A stretch of DNA of 64,000 nt from Dryocosmus kuriphilus (GCA_038277395.1 CM076191.1:27538583-27602582), one strand, 5' to 3'. Numbered from the stretch's first letter, positions 1-11,087 are shown. Numbers and translations are program-made. The notes: generated from the sequence alone by a model not told the origin.

Positions 1-205
1 GATTAGTCCTTCAAAAGTTATCGTGTTAACAAACAACAACAACAACGACGACGAGAAACAGACACCAACGTGAAACATCTTTTTTCGGATTCAAGGGTCA
101 CGAAACGTCGAGATTTCATTAAATCCGCGAAAGTCAGTTTTCACATAAAACTAATAACTTCTCATTGATATGAGAATGTAATAATAAAAATTGCATTTGT
201 CAGCA
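1..205 (+). repeat. 3' tail of the 155-bp higher-order repeat family
   Basis: This stretch matches the tail module seen again near 12330-12540, 13130-13360 and 15040-15240. It holds a GATTAGTCCTTC start, an ACGACGACG-type trinucleotide run, an ACAGACA run, a GAGATTTCATTAAATCCGCG segment and a closing CTCATTGATATGAGAATG. It lies in what is probably an intron upstream of the TIL exons. No coding signal is visible. Confidence 0.7.
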
Positions 206-274
206 AACTATGTAAAGGATTAAAAAATTCACGTTTTTGATTTAGTTTACTTTAATCGAGTGTTAAGCGCGAGA

Positions 275-720
275 AATGTGACGAGAATGCGCCTGAGTAG
301 CGGGCAGATTTTTCAATAACTTTTAATAACTTTTTAATAATTTTTCAATAATGTTTTTATGTATTAAAAAAGCTATTATACGTTTCATGAAAAACCTATG
401 CGTTGGATCAAAAAATGGTTTTAAGAAAATTTGTAGGTCCTTCGAAGGTGAACAATTCTGCTTTTTAATATGTTTTCGTATCTCGCATAGTTTTGCTGGA
501 AAGTGGATTTCTTTATATTTAATAATATATTTCAGGAATAACTCTAAAACTGTGCACCTTTACAGAAAAATTATAGAGTTTAGGTCTCTTTAAAGTGAAC
601 AACTTTGTTCATTATCATTTTTAGAAATTTTAAGAAATGTATCACACATTTTGAGACAAGATTTTCTATTATGTTTAAAATCAACAATTTATCAATAAGT
701 TTCTCTTAAAATACTATTAT
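275..720 (+). repeat. 5' part of another 155-bp-family unit
   Basis: It begins with GAGAATGCGCCTGAGTAGC followed by GGGCAGATTTTT, the same entry sequence seen near 12620 and 14230. Diverged monomers follow, each with 'TTTGTAGGTCC..GGTGAACAA..TATCTCGCATAG'. The short ORF in this stretch is repeat read-through, not a gene. Confidence 0.65.
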
Positions 721-795
721 CTTATTTTAGAAATGAATTGGTGTTTGCGAAACAGGAAGAGGTTTTCTCTTTTTAATAAATGTTTCTTTTTTCAG

Positions 796-1240
796 AACCT
801 TGTACGAAACTGAATGAAGAAAAACCACAGTGCGGAACTCCGTGTCCACCTACATGTATCACTCCTTACCCAGTTTGTGCAAAGGTTTGTATAAAAAATA
901 TATTTTTTATAAATTGTTGAATAAATATTATTCTTTGTAGTAAAAGCAACGATTTGAATCATCTTTTATCAACTTTTTTATCCTTATAATTGCACTAATT
1001 TCCTACGAGACTTAATATACAACTTCAAACTTTATTTTTATTTAATCTGCATTTAATTAAAATTGAAATGTATTTTTTTCCATTAGATTCTCTCCTTGTT
1101 TGTATTATCCTCGCATTTAAATTTTGCTTCATAATATTTTTTCTTTACAGTACTGTGTCCTTAATGAGTGTCAATGCAAATCAGGATTCGTCCGAAACCA
1201 CAATTTCGAATGTATTTCGTTCGAAGATTGTGAAAAATAA
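796..1240 (+). CDS. TIL-domain (trypsin-inhibitor-like, cysteine-rich) protein, last two exons
   Basis: Two exons in one frame encode a single TIL domain. The first spans 796-884, between a TTTTTTCAG acceptor and a GTTTGT donor. The second spans 1151-1240, after a TTCTTTACAG acceptor, and ends with TAA at 1238-1240. The domain has ten cysteines in TIL order, with QCGTPCPPTC in the first exon and NECQCKSGFVR in the second, and the last cysteine three residues from the end. TIL proteins are small secreted serine-protease inhibitors held by five disulfides, found in insect haemolymph and hymenopteran venoms. No signal-peptide exon is visible between 1 and 795, so the 5' exon or exons probably lie upstream of the window. 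The ~266-bp intron has clean GT-AG borders. AATAAA signals follow at 1273. The family call is strong; inhibitor specificity cannot be read. Confidence 0.85.
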
Positions 1241-1272
1241 TATTGTTGATATTGTTCAATATTGTTCATTAT

Positions 1273-1278
1273 AATAAA
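1273..1278 (+). terminator. polyadenylation signal of the TIL gene
   Basis: A canonical AATAAA lies 32 bp after the TIL stop codon, and a second follows within 25 bp. Position fits a normal insect 3' end. Confidence 0.5.
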
Positions 1279-1377
1279 TGAAAAAGTAAGAAAAATAAAC
1301 GAACCTTTTTCAATCTGATTTTAGAAGAGTGATTTCTCTGAAAATAAATTAAAAGCAAGAAAGAGAAGTGGATTATA

Positions 1378-2707
1378 TACGAGGGCCTACCCAAAAGAAG
1401 CCGAACTACTTTTGTACAAAGTTATTATTTTGATTTTTCTACAAAAAACATTTAATCTCCTTCAAAGTACTCTCCATTGGAGACAATACACTTATCTAAT
1501 CTTTTATTCCATTGTTCGAAACGTTTTTTAAATTCCTCTTTTGTGATGCTTGACAGCGCCTCCGTCGTTTTTTTTTCCTTCACTTCAGCTACGTCCGCAA
1601 AACGCTTTCCTTTCATGTCCCTTTTCATTCGGGGGAATAAAAAAAAGTCACAGGGGGCTAAATCGGGTGAATAGGGTAGGTGAGGAACAGTGGCCATGCT
1701 ATTTTTGGTCAAAAATCGGCGCACAGAAAGAGCTGTGTGAGCAGGGGCGTTGTCGTGGTGGAAAAACCAGTCCCCCGACTGCCACAAATCAGGCCTTTTC
1801 CGTCGTAAACTGTTGCGCAATCTTTTCAAGACTTCCAGGTAAAATGCCTGATTAACTGTCTGACCCGGTGGAACAAATTCTGAATGGACGACTCCTCTCA
1901 CATCGAAAAAACAAATGAGCATCGTCTTAATGTTTGACCTCACCTGACGAGCTTTTTTAGGGCGAGGCGAATTTTGAGTCTTCCATTGACTTGACTGTTG
2001 CTTAGTTTCAGGATCGTATCCATAACACCACGATTCGTCACCTGTTATGACCTTGGAAAAAAAGTTTGGATCATTTTGGAATTCCTCCTTCAAAGCAGAG
2101 CATGCTTGCACGCGGCCTTGTTTTTGCTCTGCAGTCAGCAGTCGAGGAACAAATTTTGCAGCCACCCTTCTCATCCCCAAATCTTCACTTAAAGTTCTCT
2201 GTACTGAACTCCAACTCACGCCAGATTTCTCCACAACTTCTTCGATGGTCCTTCGTCGATCTTCCAGGATGATTTCACGAATTTTTTCAACATTTTCGTC
2301 GGTTCGGGCCGTCGAAGGACGTCCAGAGCGAGGTTGATCATCAATTGACATTTCCCCACTTTTAAAACGAGAAAACCACTCGAACACTTGAGTTTTTCCC
2401 ATAGCATCATCCTTGTAGGCCGTTTTTAACATTTGAAGAGTTTCTGTGCCCGTTTTCCCGAGCAGGAAGCAAAACCTCACGTTGGCACGCTGATCACGAA
2501 AATCAACCATCACAAAAAACGACGAGCGCGCAAAGCAACAGTCACAAAAAAAATTACACACACCAAATGCAACCTTACGCAGTGATAGCAGTTGGCATAC
2601 TAACTGGTGAAAAGTGCCTCTACACGCACCCACCGGCAAAAACCCGGTACTACAAAAACTACGCTCCCCACAACATCAGTTCGGTTTTTTTTGGGTAGGC
2701 CCTCGTA
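1378..2707 (-). mobile_element. mariner element A, complete, with TIRs and TA target duplication
   Basis: The ends are inverted repeats, CGAGGGCCTACCC on the left from 1380 and GGGTAGGCCCTCG on the right ending at 2705. Each is flanked by TA (1378-1379 and 2706-2707), the standard mariner target duplication. The element is about 1.3 kb, normal for the family, and carries one full-length transposase on the minus strand. Intact ends plus an open frame suggest a fairly young insertion. Confidence 0.92.
1452..2510 (-). CDS. mariner (DD34D) transposase, full length
   Basis: This is a cut-and-paste transposase of about 352 residues. The chosen start is the Met of MVDFRDQRANV at 2508-2510. The frame stays open upstream to 2639, but that extension is cysteine-rich and unlike the family. 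The N-terminal half has the two helix-turn-helix regions (GKTQVFEWFSRFKSG and GVSWSSVQRTL) around a GRPS linker. The catalytic triad is visible as ITGDESW, HHDNAPAH and SPDLAPCDFF, with 34 residues between the second and third Asp, the mariner spacing. WVPREL-type and YSPDLAP-type motifs are present as FVPRLLTAEQ and PYSPDLAP. No stop or frameshift is seen, so it may still be functional. It ends with SNGEYFEGD, typical of the family. The assignment to mariner is firm; the subfamily is not resolved. Confidence 0.93.
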   Translation of the reverse strand: MVDFRDQRANVRFCFLLGKTGTETLQMLKTAYKDDAMGKTQVFEWFSRFKSGEMSIDDQPRSGRPSTARTDENVEKIREIILEDRRRTIEEVVEKSGVSWSSVQRTLSEDLGMRRVAAKFVPRLLTAEQKQGRVQACSALKEEFQNDPNFFSKVITGDESWCYGYDPETKQQSSQWKTQNSPRPKKARQVRSNIKTMLICFFDVRGVVHSEFVPPGQTVNQAFYLEVLKRLRNSLRRKRPDLWQSGDWFFHHDNAPAHTALSVRRFLTKNSMATVPHLPYSPDLAPCDFFLFPRMKRDMKGKRFADVAEVKEKKTTEALSSITKEEFKKRFEQWNKRLDKCIVSNGEYFEGD

Positions 2708-2772
2708 TATACCTATATCTCTCTATATTATAAAAAGATCTCGTCGCCGCCGCCGCTGTGTCAAGAATCCAG

Positions 2773-2950
2773 CCCATTGGCGTAACTAGGCAAGTGAAGC
2801 CCCCCAGGGTTTAGGTGTAGTTACGCCAATGGGCTTATCCTTTGATCAAGTGCCAGCCAATCCATTGGCGTAACTAGGCAAGTGAAGCCCAAAAAGGGTT
2901 TCGCGGTGGTTGCGCCAATGGACCTATCCTTTGATCAAGTGCCAGCAAAT
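2773..2950 (+). repeat. two tandem 88-89-bp units, each a 16-bp-stem hairpin
   Basis: The unit starts CCATTGGCGTAACTAGGCAA, at 2774 and again at 2862, with a third partial start at 2951. In the first copy CCCATTGGCGTAACTA (2773-2788) is the exact reverse complement of TAGTTACGCCAATGGG (2818-2833), giving a 16-bp stem with a 29-base loop. The second copy keeps the arms with mismatches. Confidence 0.75.
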
Positions 2951-3044
2951 CCATTGTCAATTTCATTGAATTTCACATTAGTGACGAAGCCCCCTTGTAT
3001 ATATATATATAAATGTCTACGAATGTCTCTCTTAGGTGAAGAAG

Positions 3045-3565
3045 ATGTTGACCTCGGAACAGTGGAAGTGTGTAGTTTGACTTTTGCAGACAATGAAGCA
3101 CTTACGGCAGAATCTGCGGACGATTTGCAAAGAACGATGAGCAGAATGAGAGCTAGCGCGAAGAGTATGGGTTTAAAGATAAACGTGAATAAAACAAAAA
3201 CTATCGTGTTCGAAAGAAGCGATGAGAAAACAATATGCAATATTGCTCTAAACGTAGAGGGAATTTAACAAGTTGATCATTCCATGTGTCTTGGAAGCTT
3301 ACTTACTGCTGACGGAAAGGTAGATGTGTAAAAGATAAAATGTGACAAATGAAGCCAAAATTGCAATATATAATTCTTTACTTGCACTTACTGTGCTGTA
3401 TGGCAGCAAGACTTAGACATGGCAAGAAAAGGATAGAAGTAAAATGAACGCAGTTGGAATCTGTTTCCTGCGGAATATTTGCGGTAAAAAACTAATGGAT
3501 AAAGTCAGTAATTCAAAGTGTTGTTTGAATAAGCAGCTTCTGGATCGATCTATAATCTATAACTT
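3045..3565 (+). pseudogene. LINE reverse-transcriptase 3' fragment
   Basis: Conceptual translation shows the end of a non-LTR reverse transcriptase. LTFADNEALTAES stands where an active enzyme has the FADD box, followed by GLKINVNKTK (the usual 'L..N..KTK' segment), then after a stop a CLGSLLTADG-like stretch and a WTWQEKDRSK-like stretch. The catalytic second Asp is replaced by Asn and several stops and shifts interrupt it, so it is dead. It is truncated at both ends. The clade cannot be read from this piece. Confidence 0.65.
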
Positions 3566-3599
3566 TCAATACACACTTCGTCATGGGTGTGAACTACCG

Positions 3600-6500
3600 T
3601 GCTTAAGGCTGCATGGCACGAGGGATGTGGTGTCATAAACGGTGTCTCTAGGATACAGGGTCGCCTCCTAGAGTATTTAGACCTTACCCTCGCATGCGGG
3701 GCTCTGCGGGGGCGGACCTCCTTTTCATAGCTAATAAAAAATCACATGAAAAATTTTAAGAACTTTATCACGTGGTGGTCGCTACCCGAAGATCGTCGGG
3801 TCCCTTCTAATAACACCGATGGCGGTGTAAATATTCGGGATGACAATGGCGAGTTGCGTGATGGACAGGTAACTCGGTCCATGTCACCCGAAGAAAATTC
3901 TGTCCAGCCAGAACATCAGCAAGAGGCGACAGGTGCCATGTCACCAGGCACAACTGCTGATGATGCTTCGGACGATACTGAACGACCACTGTTTCACAGA
4001 ACGGGATAGCCTTTCGCCGAAAATTTGTGGCGAGACTTCCGGAATTACCGGAGATGATCTTAGTCGGAGAACACTTTCGATATCTCAGGAGAATCTCCTG
4101 CACAGAAGAACCATCAGCCGAACAAGATCTGAGGTTGAAACCGCATTCCAGCAACAACAGGTGGGTACACGGACCAGAAAGCGGATATCATGGAAAGCCA
4201 TGAATAAGGATGTGGTCAGATGTCACTTTGAGGCTTTGTTCGGGGGTGGGTTTGTGACGAACGAACAACATCGTCTCTTCATGGGCCTTCATCCGGACTT
4301 GGCCTCGAGGGTGACCCCACAACACCTAGCTGACCAATTCCGCTCAATTGAGCGTCGTAAGCTTATTTCCGTGGTCGAAATTGAAAACATCAAGAGGCGA
4401 GTGCAACAACAACTTGTTCTGCCCGAAATGAGCCCCATGGAGGCGGTCGAGCGGGAGATTCTGCCTGAAATACGAGACGCTACAAATGGCCAGGAGCTTG
4501 ACCCGGGGGATGTGGAACGAAGACTGTCACATAGTCGTCAGTTTTTAGGGCTTCATCCGGCGGACCAGGCCCTTGCGAACCCGATTGAAGAGCTCAATGA
4601 AGAGAGCTTGCGTCTTTTAGGGTACTTCACTGATGCCATCATAGAGTTTACGGAACAGGAACCATCCCAAAGGGGTGCTCTTCCAAAATTTAGGATTAAC
4701 AACGACCGTCTCCGGTTACATGGCAGCTTAAACAACCACATATTGCCTCTGTTCCTGCGTAAAGACATGAGCTTACAGCAGTTGCAGACTATTGCATATT
4801 GCGCTGCCGTCGCGTGTGCCAGGACGTTGAGCATCAAAATCAAGCCTAGGAGAAATAACACCTACTTCCCCAGGAGCAAGTCAGATCATCCGTGGAAGTT
4901 TAGGCTTCAAAACGAAGTCAGCAAAATAAGAGCTAAACTTGGTCGGTTGTACCAATTTCGAAAGGGCAATCGGGCACAGAAGCTGACTCGCCACGTGGAG
5001 GAAATCCTTCGTCCACTTAACATCAATCCAAGAATATTTAAAGATCTAGACGAAGTAATTGACTACTTTAGACAAAGGCTCATGGTCCTGTCAGCGCGTC
5101 TGCGACGCTTCAAGTGGTCTACCGCGAGAGGTTATGACAACAAGACCTTCCTACAGAATGAAAAGAAATTTTACCGTAAAATTTCTGATGGGGAAATCAA
5201 TAATGCCAGTGAACCCCCGAATGCTGAGGATATGCCTGGATATTGGTCAGGTATCTCGGGTAATCATGTGTCAAGTGATCTGGACACGCCGTGGGGCTTG
5301 ACCTCGAAAAGGACAGAGTTTCAGAACTGCCTGCGATGGATGATCTATCTATCACAGCTTCTGAGGTAACTGGCATCCTAAAGAGGGCAAAGAACTGGAA
5401 GGCGGCTGGTCCGGATGGGGTGCACAGTTTCTGGTACAAGTATCTGGTGGCTTTGCACCCCGCCTTTGCAGGCGCTCTTCAGGCCATTCTAGACAATCCG
5501 GAACTTATGCCTTCCTTCATGACAGAGGGAGTCACGTATATGATACCAAAAAAACCAGATCCTAATAGTCCTAAAGACTATCGACCAATTGCCTGCCTTT
5601 CCACACTCTACAAGTGTCTTACGGCTATTATATCCGAAGGCATCTATAAACACTGTGAGGAGAACAACGTCCTCGCACAAGAACAAAAGGGTTGCTGTCG
5701 AGGCTCCCGTGGTTGCAAGGACTTGGTTACAATTGACACTGTGGCCGTGTTGCATGCGAAGCACAATCAACGTAATTTGCACATGGCCTACATTGACTAT
5801 AAACAGGCTTTTCCCTCGGTGCCCCACGACTATTTGCTTGAGGTCCTAAGGATATATAAGATCCGTCCACGCGTGATTCAACTTCTGGATCACGCAATGA
5901 GCACATGGTGCACGAAAATCAGGTGTTTTAGTCGTGGAGCCGCGAGGGACACTCAGTACTTGTCAATTAAACGAGGTATCTTCCAAGGTGACTGTTTCAG
6001 TTCATTATGTTTCTGTTTAGCCTTAAACCCTTTAAGCAGGACACCTAACAACACGTCCTATGGGTTCAATATTATGGCGGGAGTGTCTGAATCTCAGCTC
6101 ACTCACCTCCTTCATATGTATGACCTCAAGGTTTATGCTGCCTCAGAGTCCAAGCTGCAAGACTCTCTCAACATCTTGCTGCAGTTTTCCAGCGACACCA
6201 GGATGAATCTGGCCCTGGATAAATGCAGGAAACTTCATTTATCCCGTGGAGAGATGAACACCTCGCTGGAAGCGGATGATCAGGATCTGATACAGAGACG
6301 ATGATTGTTGGGGAGTCGTATAGGTATATCGGTATATTACAGGCAAGAGGATCACTCCTGTCTACAATGAAAGAGGCACTTAAGACTTCCTTCTCAAGAC
6401 GACTGAATTGGATCATGTCTACCGGTATCAGTGCTAAGAACATCACCAAAGCAATTAACACCTTTGCTATCCCTCTCCTAACATATTCCTTTGGGTCATT

Positions 6501-7850
6501 ATTGTGGTCTCAAACAGACCTTGAGGCTTTAAACCGAATCATCCGCGTAAAAATGTCTGAGCATCGGATGCATCACGAGAGGACGGCTGTGGAGAGAATA
6601 GTCCTACCATGCAAGCTTGGGGGTAGAGGGTTTCTGGACGTTCGACGGCTTTGTGACTCACAGGTTACACAGCTACGCGAATACTTCCTCAACAGGACGA
6701 ATATTCCGCTGTACGACTACATCTGTAGAGTAGACCTGTACACCCTTCTTAAGCTTGCAGTTGCTGATTACTAAAACATCGGGCACCTAACTGTTGGAAA
6801 ACTTAATGTTCAATGGCGTGGTAAGCAACTGCATGAAAAGCACCCTCAAATACTAGATCTTCCATACGTAGATACTAATGCTTCAAACCTATGGCTAAAG
6901 CGGGGAGAACTCTTTCCGGAAACGGAGGGGTTCGTTATTGCTATCCAAGATGGAGTAATGAACACGAGGAACTACCAAAAGCATGTCATTGATAAATGCC
7001 GCCTCTGTGGTAGTCCAAATGAGACAATCGAGTACATAATTGATGGCTGTACGATGCTTGCTTCGCAAGAATATACCCGCAGACACAATGATGCTGCAGG
7101 GATTATCCACCAACAGATTGCTCTAAATCTTGGTTTGCTAGAGGAACGTAAGCCTTATTATAAATACTCCCCTGTAAGAGTACTAGAGAACGAACATCAT
7201 CTCCTCTACTGGGAGAGGACTATCGTGACAGACCACCTGGTCAGGCATAATCGCCCAGACGTCCTCTGGTGGAGCAAACATGAGGAACATGTCAGAATTA
7301 TTGACATTAGTGTTCCCTTAAACCACAATATCCAACTTCGAAACGCTGAGAAGATCCAGAAGTATGCGGAGTTGCGACAGGAGATCACGGCCGTGTGGAG
7401 GGTGAAAAAGGTCACCCTTCAGTTGGTAGTAATCTCCACCACAGGAAACGTTCACGTGAGATGCATTCAGCGCTTTGAAGACCTGGGAGCTGGGAAATTT
7501 TTACATCTTATACAGAAGGGGATATTGCTTAACATCTCCCGCATCGTCCGGAGCTTTATGGACGTTACCAATGATAGCGGCTAATCGTCTTCTGTAAAAA
7601 AGGCTATCCCACGTACACTTTAAAAGTTGACAACCCCACGTTATGCATTTTTAATATTTAAAAAAAATTTGTTTGACAGAGTTTTATTTAGTTTTATTAT
7701 CATGTCTTGTGACTTTTATTTATTTTTTTTCTTGTTATTATTGTTATTATTATGTTCGCTATCGTGTCGTGTATGTCCGTGTACGCTTGTGAAGTTGTGT
7801 GTGTGTGTTGTCCTCCGCTCTAAATATTATTATATTAATTAAGTCGTTTG
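3600..7850 (+). mobile_element. R4/Dong-like non-LTR retrotransposon, copy 1
   Basis: The reverse transcriptase and the C-terminal restriction-like endonuclease have the style of the R4/Dong clade, a group of non-LTR elements that use a RLE rather than an AP endonuclease. The 3' limit is set by comparison with the second copy: both end after a T-rich UTR with a TTGTTATTATTGTTATTATTA run and a CGCTCTAAATATTA-like terminus. The 5' limit is approximate; sequence upstream of 3746 holds no ORF. The element is nearly full length but its ORF is broken. Confidence 0.75.
3746..7584 (+). pseudogene. R4/Dong-like polyprotein (RT plus restriction-like endonuclease), broken
   Basis: The single ORF can be followed through four frames. 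A likely start at 3746 shifts frame near 4005; a long N-terminal segment runs to about 5290; a second shift leads to the RT (AGPDGVHSFWYK, YIDYKQAFPSVPH, GIFQGDCFSSL); a third shift near 6295 leads to the thumb (GESYRYIGILQ) and C terminus. A TAA at 6772-6774 interrupts the C terminus; the second copy has CAA there. The catalytic MDD box reads HMYDLKVYA, so the first catalytic Asp is lost. The endonuclease region has a CCHC-type finger, CRLCGSPNETIEYIIDGC, whose His is Tyr here but His in copy 2, and a RPDVLWW...IIDISVP nuclease core. It also lacks five or six residues before the finger that copy 2 keeps. It is a dead copy. Confidence 0.8.
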
Positions 7851-8038
7851 TCTCAGATGCTGGTTTAAAAAATCTTGACGAATGCTCTGGTTTCCATTCC
7901 CAGGTATGTCTCTGACTTTCTTTTTCTCGCTATCTCTCTCTTTGGGGAGTGCTTTTGCCCCCTTGGCACCTGGGATAAGCAATATCGCTTAAATTTATAA
8001 TACTAAAAAAGAATTGAGAACAAATGTCTCTGATAATG
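7846..8038 (+). repeat. short inverted-repeat element X, copy 1
   Basis: This stretch is repeated at 11115-11294. Both copies contain GAATGGTCTGGTTTCCATTC or a close variant, a TTTGCCCCCTTGGCACCTGG block and a downstream AGAATTGAG.ACAAATG. The outer parts pair (TTATCTCAGGTGCCA with TGGCACCTGGGATAA in copy 2), but the left arm is more diverged here. It may be a small non-autonomous element. Confidence 0.6.
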
Positions 8039-8061
8039 TTGCCGGTAAGGGAGCATTGTTC

Positions 8062-8064
<3 letters not shown>

Positions 8065-8115
<51 letters not shown>
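8065..8115 (+). repeat. poly(A) run of 51 bases
   Basis: An uninterrupted A homopolymer follows repeat X. It could be the tail of a retroposed copy or an assembly-prone slippage tract. Any ORF crossing it is artefactual. Confidence 0.95.
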
Positions 8116-8116
<1 letters not shown>

Positions 8117-8417
8117 AAGCAATGGTTCTTCGGGCGTCTGTTTGAGACATTTGTGAATTTCCTCAATTCAGAAAAACACCTCATACTTCAGGCATCACTT
8201 TACGCCTGAGAAAAAGCTGCGATGCTTCACGGTCCAGAGCAGGATTATTTTAATTATTTGACGAATCCGGAAGCAGAATAATTTTTGAAACCGCATTTAA
8301 CACAAACGAATCTACCAAGTACTTGCCGCGTTCGCGGCCGTGTTTGGTAGCGAAGTACCCGGTCATGAGTACCTGTGGGAGGAGGTGGGCCCATAATAAT
8401 AATAATAATAATAATAT
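8116..8417 (+). repeat. retroelement 3' end with (AAT)n tail, copy 1
   Basis: About 280 bp are shared with 15285-15625, including AATTTCCTCAATTCA, CTGCGATGCTTC, GGTCCAGAGCAGGATT and the terminal GTACCTGTGGGAGGAGGTGG. Both copies then run into an AATAAT microsatellite. A conserved 3' end plus a trinucleotide tail is typical of a LINE 3' UTR or a SINE mobilised by it. No ORF is visible. Confidence 0.65.
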
Positions 8418-8424
8418 CATCTGG

Positions 8425-9763
8425 GGGCTCTAAACAGAATCATCCGCGTGAAAATGTCTGAACATCGAATGCATCACGAGAGGACGGCTGTGGAGAGAAT
8501 GGTCCTGCCACGCAAGGTTGGGGGCAGAAGGGTTTTGGACGTTCGACGGCTTTTGTGACTCACAGTTTACACAGCTCCGTGGATATTTCCTAAACAGGAC
8601 GAATCTCGCACTCTACGACAATATCTGTAGAGTAGACCTGTACACTCCTCTGAAGCTTGCAGCTGCTGTTTACCAAAACATTGGACACCTAACTGTTGAA
8701 CCTCTTAATGCTCAATAGCGAGGTAAGCAGCTGCATTGAAAGCACCCGCAAACACTAGATCTTCCATGCGTGAATACCGATGCTTCAAACCTTTGACTAC
8801 AGCGTGAAGAACTGTTTCCGGAAACGGAGGGTTTCGTTGTTGCTATCCAGGGTGGCGTAATGAATACGAGGAACTACCAAAAGCACGTCCTCAATATTCA
8901 GGCGGTTATTGGTAAGTGCCGCCTCTGTGGAAATCCAAATGAGACGATCGAGCACATCATTGATGGCTGTACGATGCTTGCTTCGCAAGAATATACCCGT
9001 AGACACAATGATGTTGCTGGGATTATCTACCAACAGATTGCCCTGAATCTTGGTTTGCTAAAGGAGTGTAGCCTTACTACAAATACTCCCCGGTAAGAGT
9101 ATTAGAAAACGAACATTATCTCCTCGACTGGGACAGGACTATCCTGACGGACCACCTAGTCAGGCATAATCGATCGGATGTCCTTTGGTGGAACAAATGC
9201 GATTACCATGTCAGAATTATTGACATCAGTATTCCCTTAAACAACAACATTCAACTTCGATATACTGAGAAGATCCAGAAATATGCGGAGTTGAGGCGGG
9301 AGATCATGGCCGTGTGCAGGGTGAAGAATGTCACCCTTCAGCCGGTCGTGGTCTCCTCCACAGGGAACGTACACGCGAGATGCATACAGCATTTGGAAGA
9401 CCTGGGATCTGGGAAATTTTTATATTTTGTGCAGAAGGGGATACTGCTGAAGACCTGTCACATAGTCCGGAGTTTTCTGGACGTAAACAATAATATCGGC
9501 TAATCGTCTTCTGTATTCAAGGCCATCCCGCGTAAACGGGGGAGGGTTGGCAACTCCACTTTAAGCATTTGTATTTTTAGACAATTAATTTTACTTAATT
9601 TTAGCTGTTTTTTCTTTTGTTTTATTGATTTGTAAATAGTTTCTTGTAATTTCTTGTTGTTGTTATTATTGTTATTATTATTAGTGTTTTCGCTATCGTG
9701 CCGTTTATGGCTGTGTACATTTGGGAAGTTGTGTTTCGTCCACCGCTCGAAATATTATATATA
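8425..9763 (+). mobile_element. R4/Dong-like retrotransposon copy 2, 5'-truncated and broken
   Basis: Similarity to copy 1 starts at the equivalent of 6525 (CTCTAAACAGAATCATCCGCG) and continues through the endonuclease and 3' UTR. This 5' truncation is usual for non-LTR insertions. The frame is interrupted by an early shift near 8520, by TAG where copy 1 has TGG (8716-8718) and by a shift near 9070. The zinc finger keeps its His (CRLCGNPNETIEHIIDGC), and residues missing in copy 1 (LNIQAV) are kept. The 3' end directly abuts mariner B. Confidence 0.78.
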
Positions 9764-11087
9764 AGAGGTGTGATCAAAAATTAAGGTGTCTTTTTGAATT
9801 TCGCGGGATGCGTAAAGTCGATATTCGTTTTCTTTTTTTCTTGTGTTGGTACACTCGTCCCAAACATATGTGCACAGTTTCAGATATAGAGCATTTTTTG
9901 TTTGTTTGTGAGAGGTATAAAGGTTAGAAGTGTTTTGCGTGCTCGGCAATTTTCTGCTGTCGAAAAAAATGGATCAAAGAATTTGCATCCAATTGTGTGT
10001 AAAAAATGGAATTAAGTGCTCCAAAACACTTGAAGTATTGACAGTGGCATACGGTGAGTGTACTCTGAGTAAAAAAAATGTTTATAAGTGGTACAAGCTC
10101 TTTCGGGAAGGCCGAGAAGATGTTAGTGACGAAGCTCGCCCTGGGCGTCCCAGCACGTTAACAACTGATGAGAACGTTGAAGAAGTGAAGAAAATAGTGT
10201 TGGCGAATCGTCGAATTACCATTAGAGAAGTTGCTGATGATGTCGGCATCTCGTTTGGCTCGTGCCAAGCAATTTTAGTGAATATTTTGGGCATGAGACG
10301 TGTGTCAGCGAAGTTTGTTCCGAAATTGCTAAATTTTGGCCAAAAGAACCGTCGCATGAGCATCGCTCAGAAGTTGTTGAATGACGTCAACGGCGACCCA
10401 GGCTTGCTCAAAAGGATCATAATAGGTGATGAAACATGGGTATATGGTTATGACGTCGAAACTAAGGCTCAATCGTCCCAGTGGAAGCATTCTGGATCAC
10501 CAAGCCCAAAAAAAGCACGCCAAGTTCGATCAAATGTCAAGGTTTTGCTTACCGTTTTCTTCGATTATCATGGCGTAGTGCATCAGGAGTTCTTACCACA
10601 AGGTCGTACTGTTAATAAAGAGTATTACTTTGAAGTTATGCGTCGTTTGCGTGAAGTTATACGAAAAAAAACGTCCGGAATTGTGGAAAAACCAGTTATG
10701 GTTATTGCACCACGATAATGCGCCAGCTTACACGTCATTGCTTGTTCGTAATTATTTGGCCAATAACAACACCATAATCATGCCTCAGCCACCGCATTCA
10801 CCAGATTTGGCTCCTTGCGACTTTTTCCTTTTTCCAAAACTGAAAAGACCCATGAAAGGACGGCGTTTTGCGACGATTGAGAAGATAAAGACCGCATCGC
10901 TGGAAGAGCTCAAGGCTATACCAAAAAGTGCTTATCAGAAATGCTTTGAGGATTGGAAAAAGCGCTGGTACAAATGTATAATATCCGAAGAGGATTACTT
11001 TGAAGGGGACAACATCAATATTGATGAATAAATAAATTGTGTTTGATAAAAATAAAAAGTCACCTTACTTTTTGATCACACCTCGTA
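9762..11087 (+). mobile_element. mariner element B, complete ends, defective transposase
   Basis: The ends are inverted repeats, GAGGTGTGATCAAAAATTAA on the left and TTTTTGATCACACCTC on the right, flanked by TA at 9762-9763 and 11086-11087. The element spans 9764-11085. It inserted at the very 3' end of R4 copy 2. The transposase family differs from mariner A and C in this window. Confidence 0.9.
9969..11031 (+). pseudogene. mariner transposase with a single-base frameshift
   Basis: The protein starts MDQRICIQLCVKNG at 9969 and runs to about 10664 in one frame. It then continues from RPELWKNQLW to a normal C terminus (ISEEDYFEGDNINIDE, stop at 11029-11031) in another. The break is an A8 run at 10664-10671; seven A would restore continuity with the family pattern. 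The triad is visible as IIGDETW, HHDNAPAY and SPDLAPCDFF. HTH regions (SKKNVYKWYKLFREG) and the GRPS linker are intact. Apart from the homopolymer the protein looks complete, so the lesion is either recent or a sequencing error. Confidence 0.88.

Noticed and set aside
1452..2639. Transposase start at 2639 (395 residues)
   Set aside because: The extra 43 residues are cysteine-rich and unlike mariner N termini; the Met at 2508-2510 gives the usual length.
8024..8209. ORF with a poly-Lys run
   Set aside because: It is the translation of the 51-base poly(A) tract.
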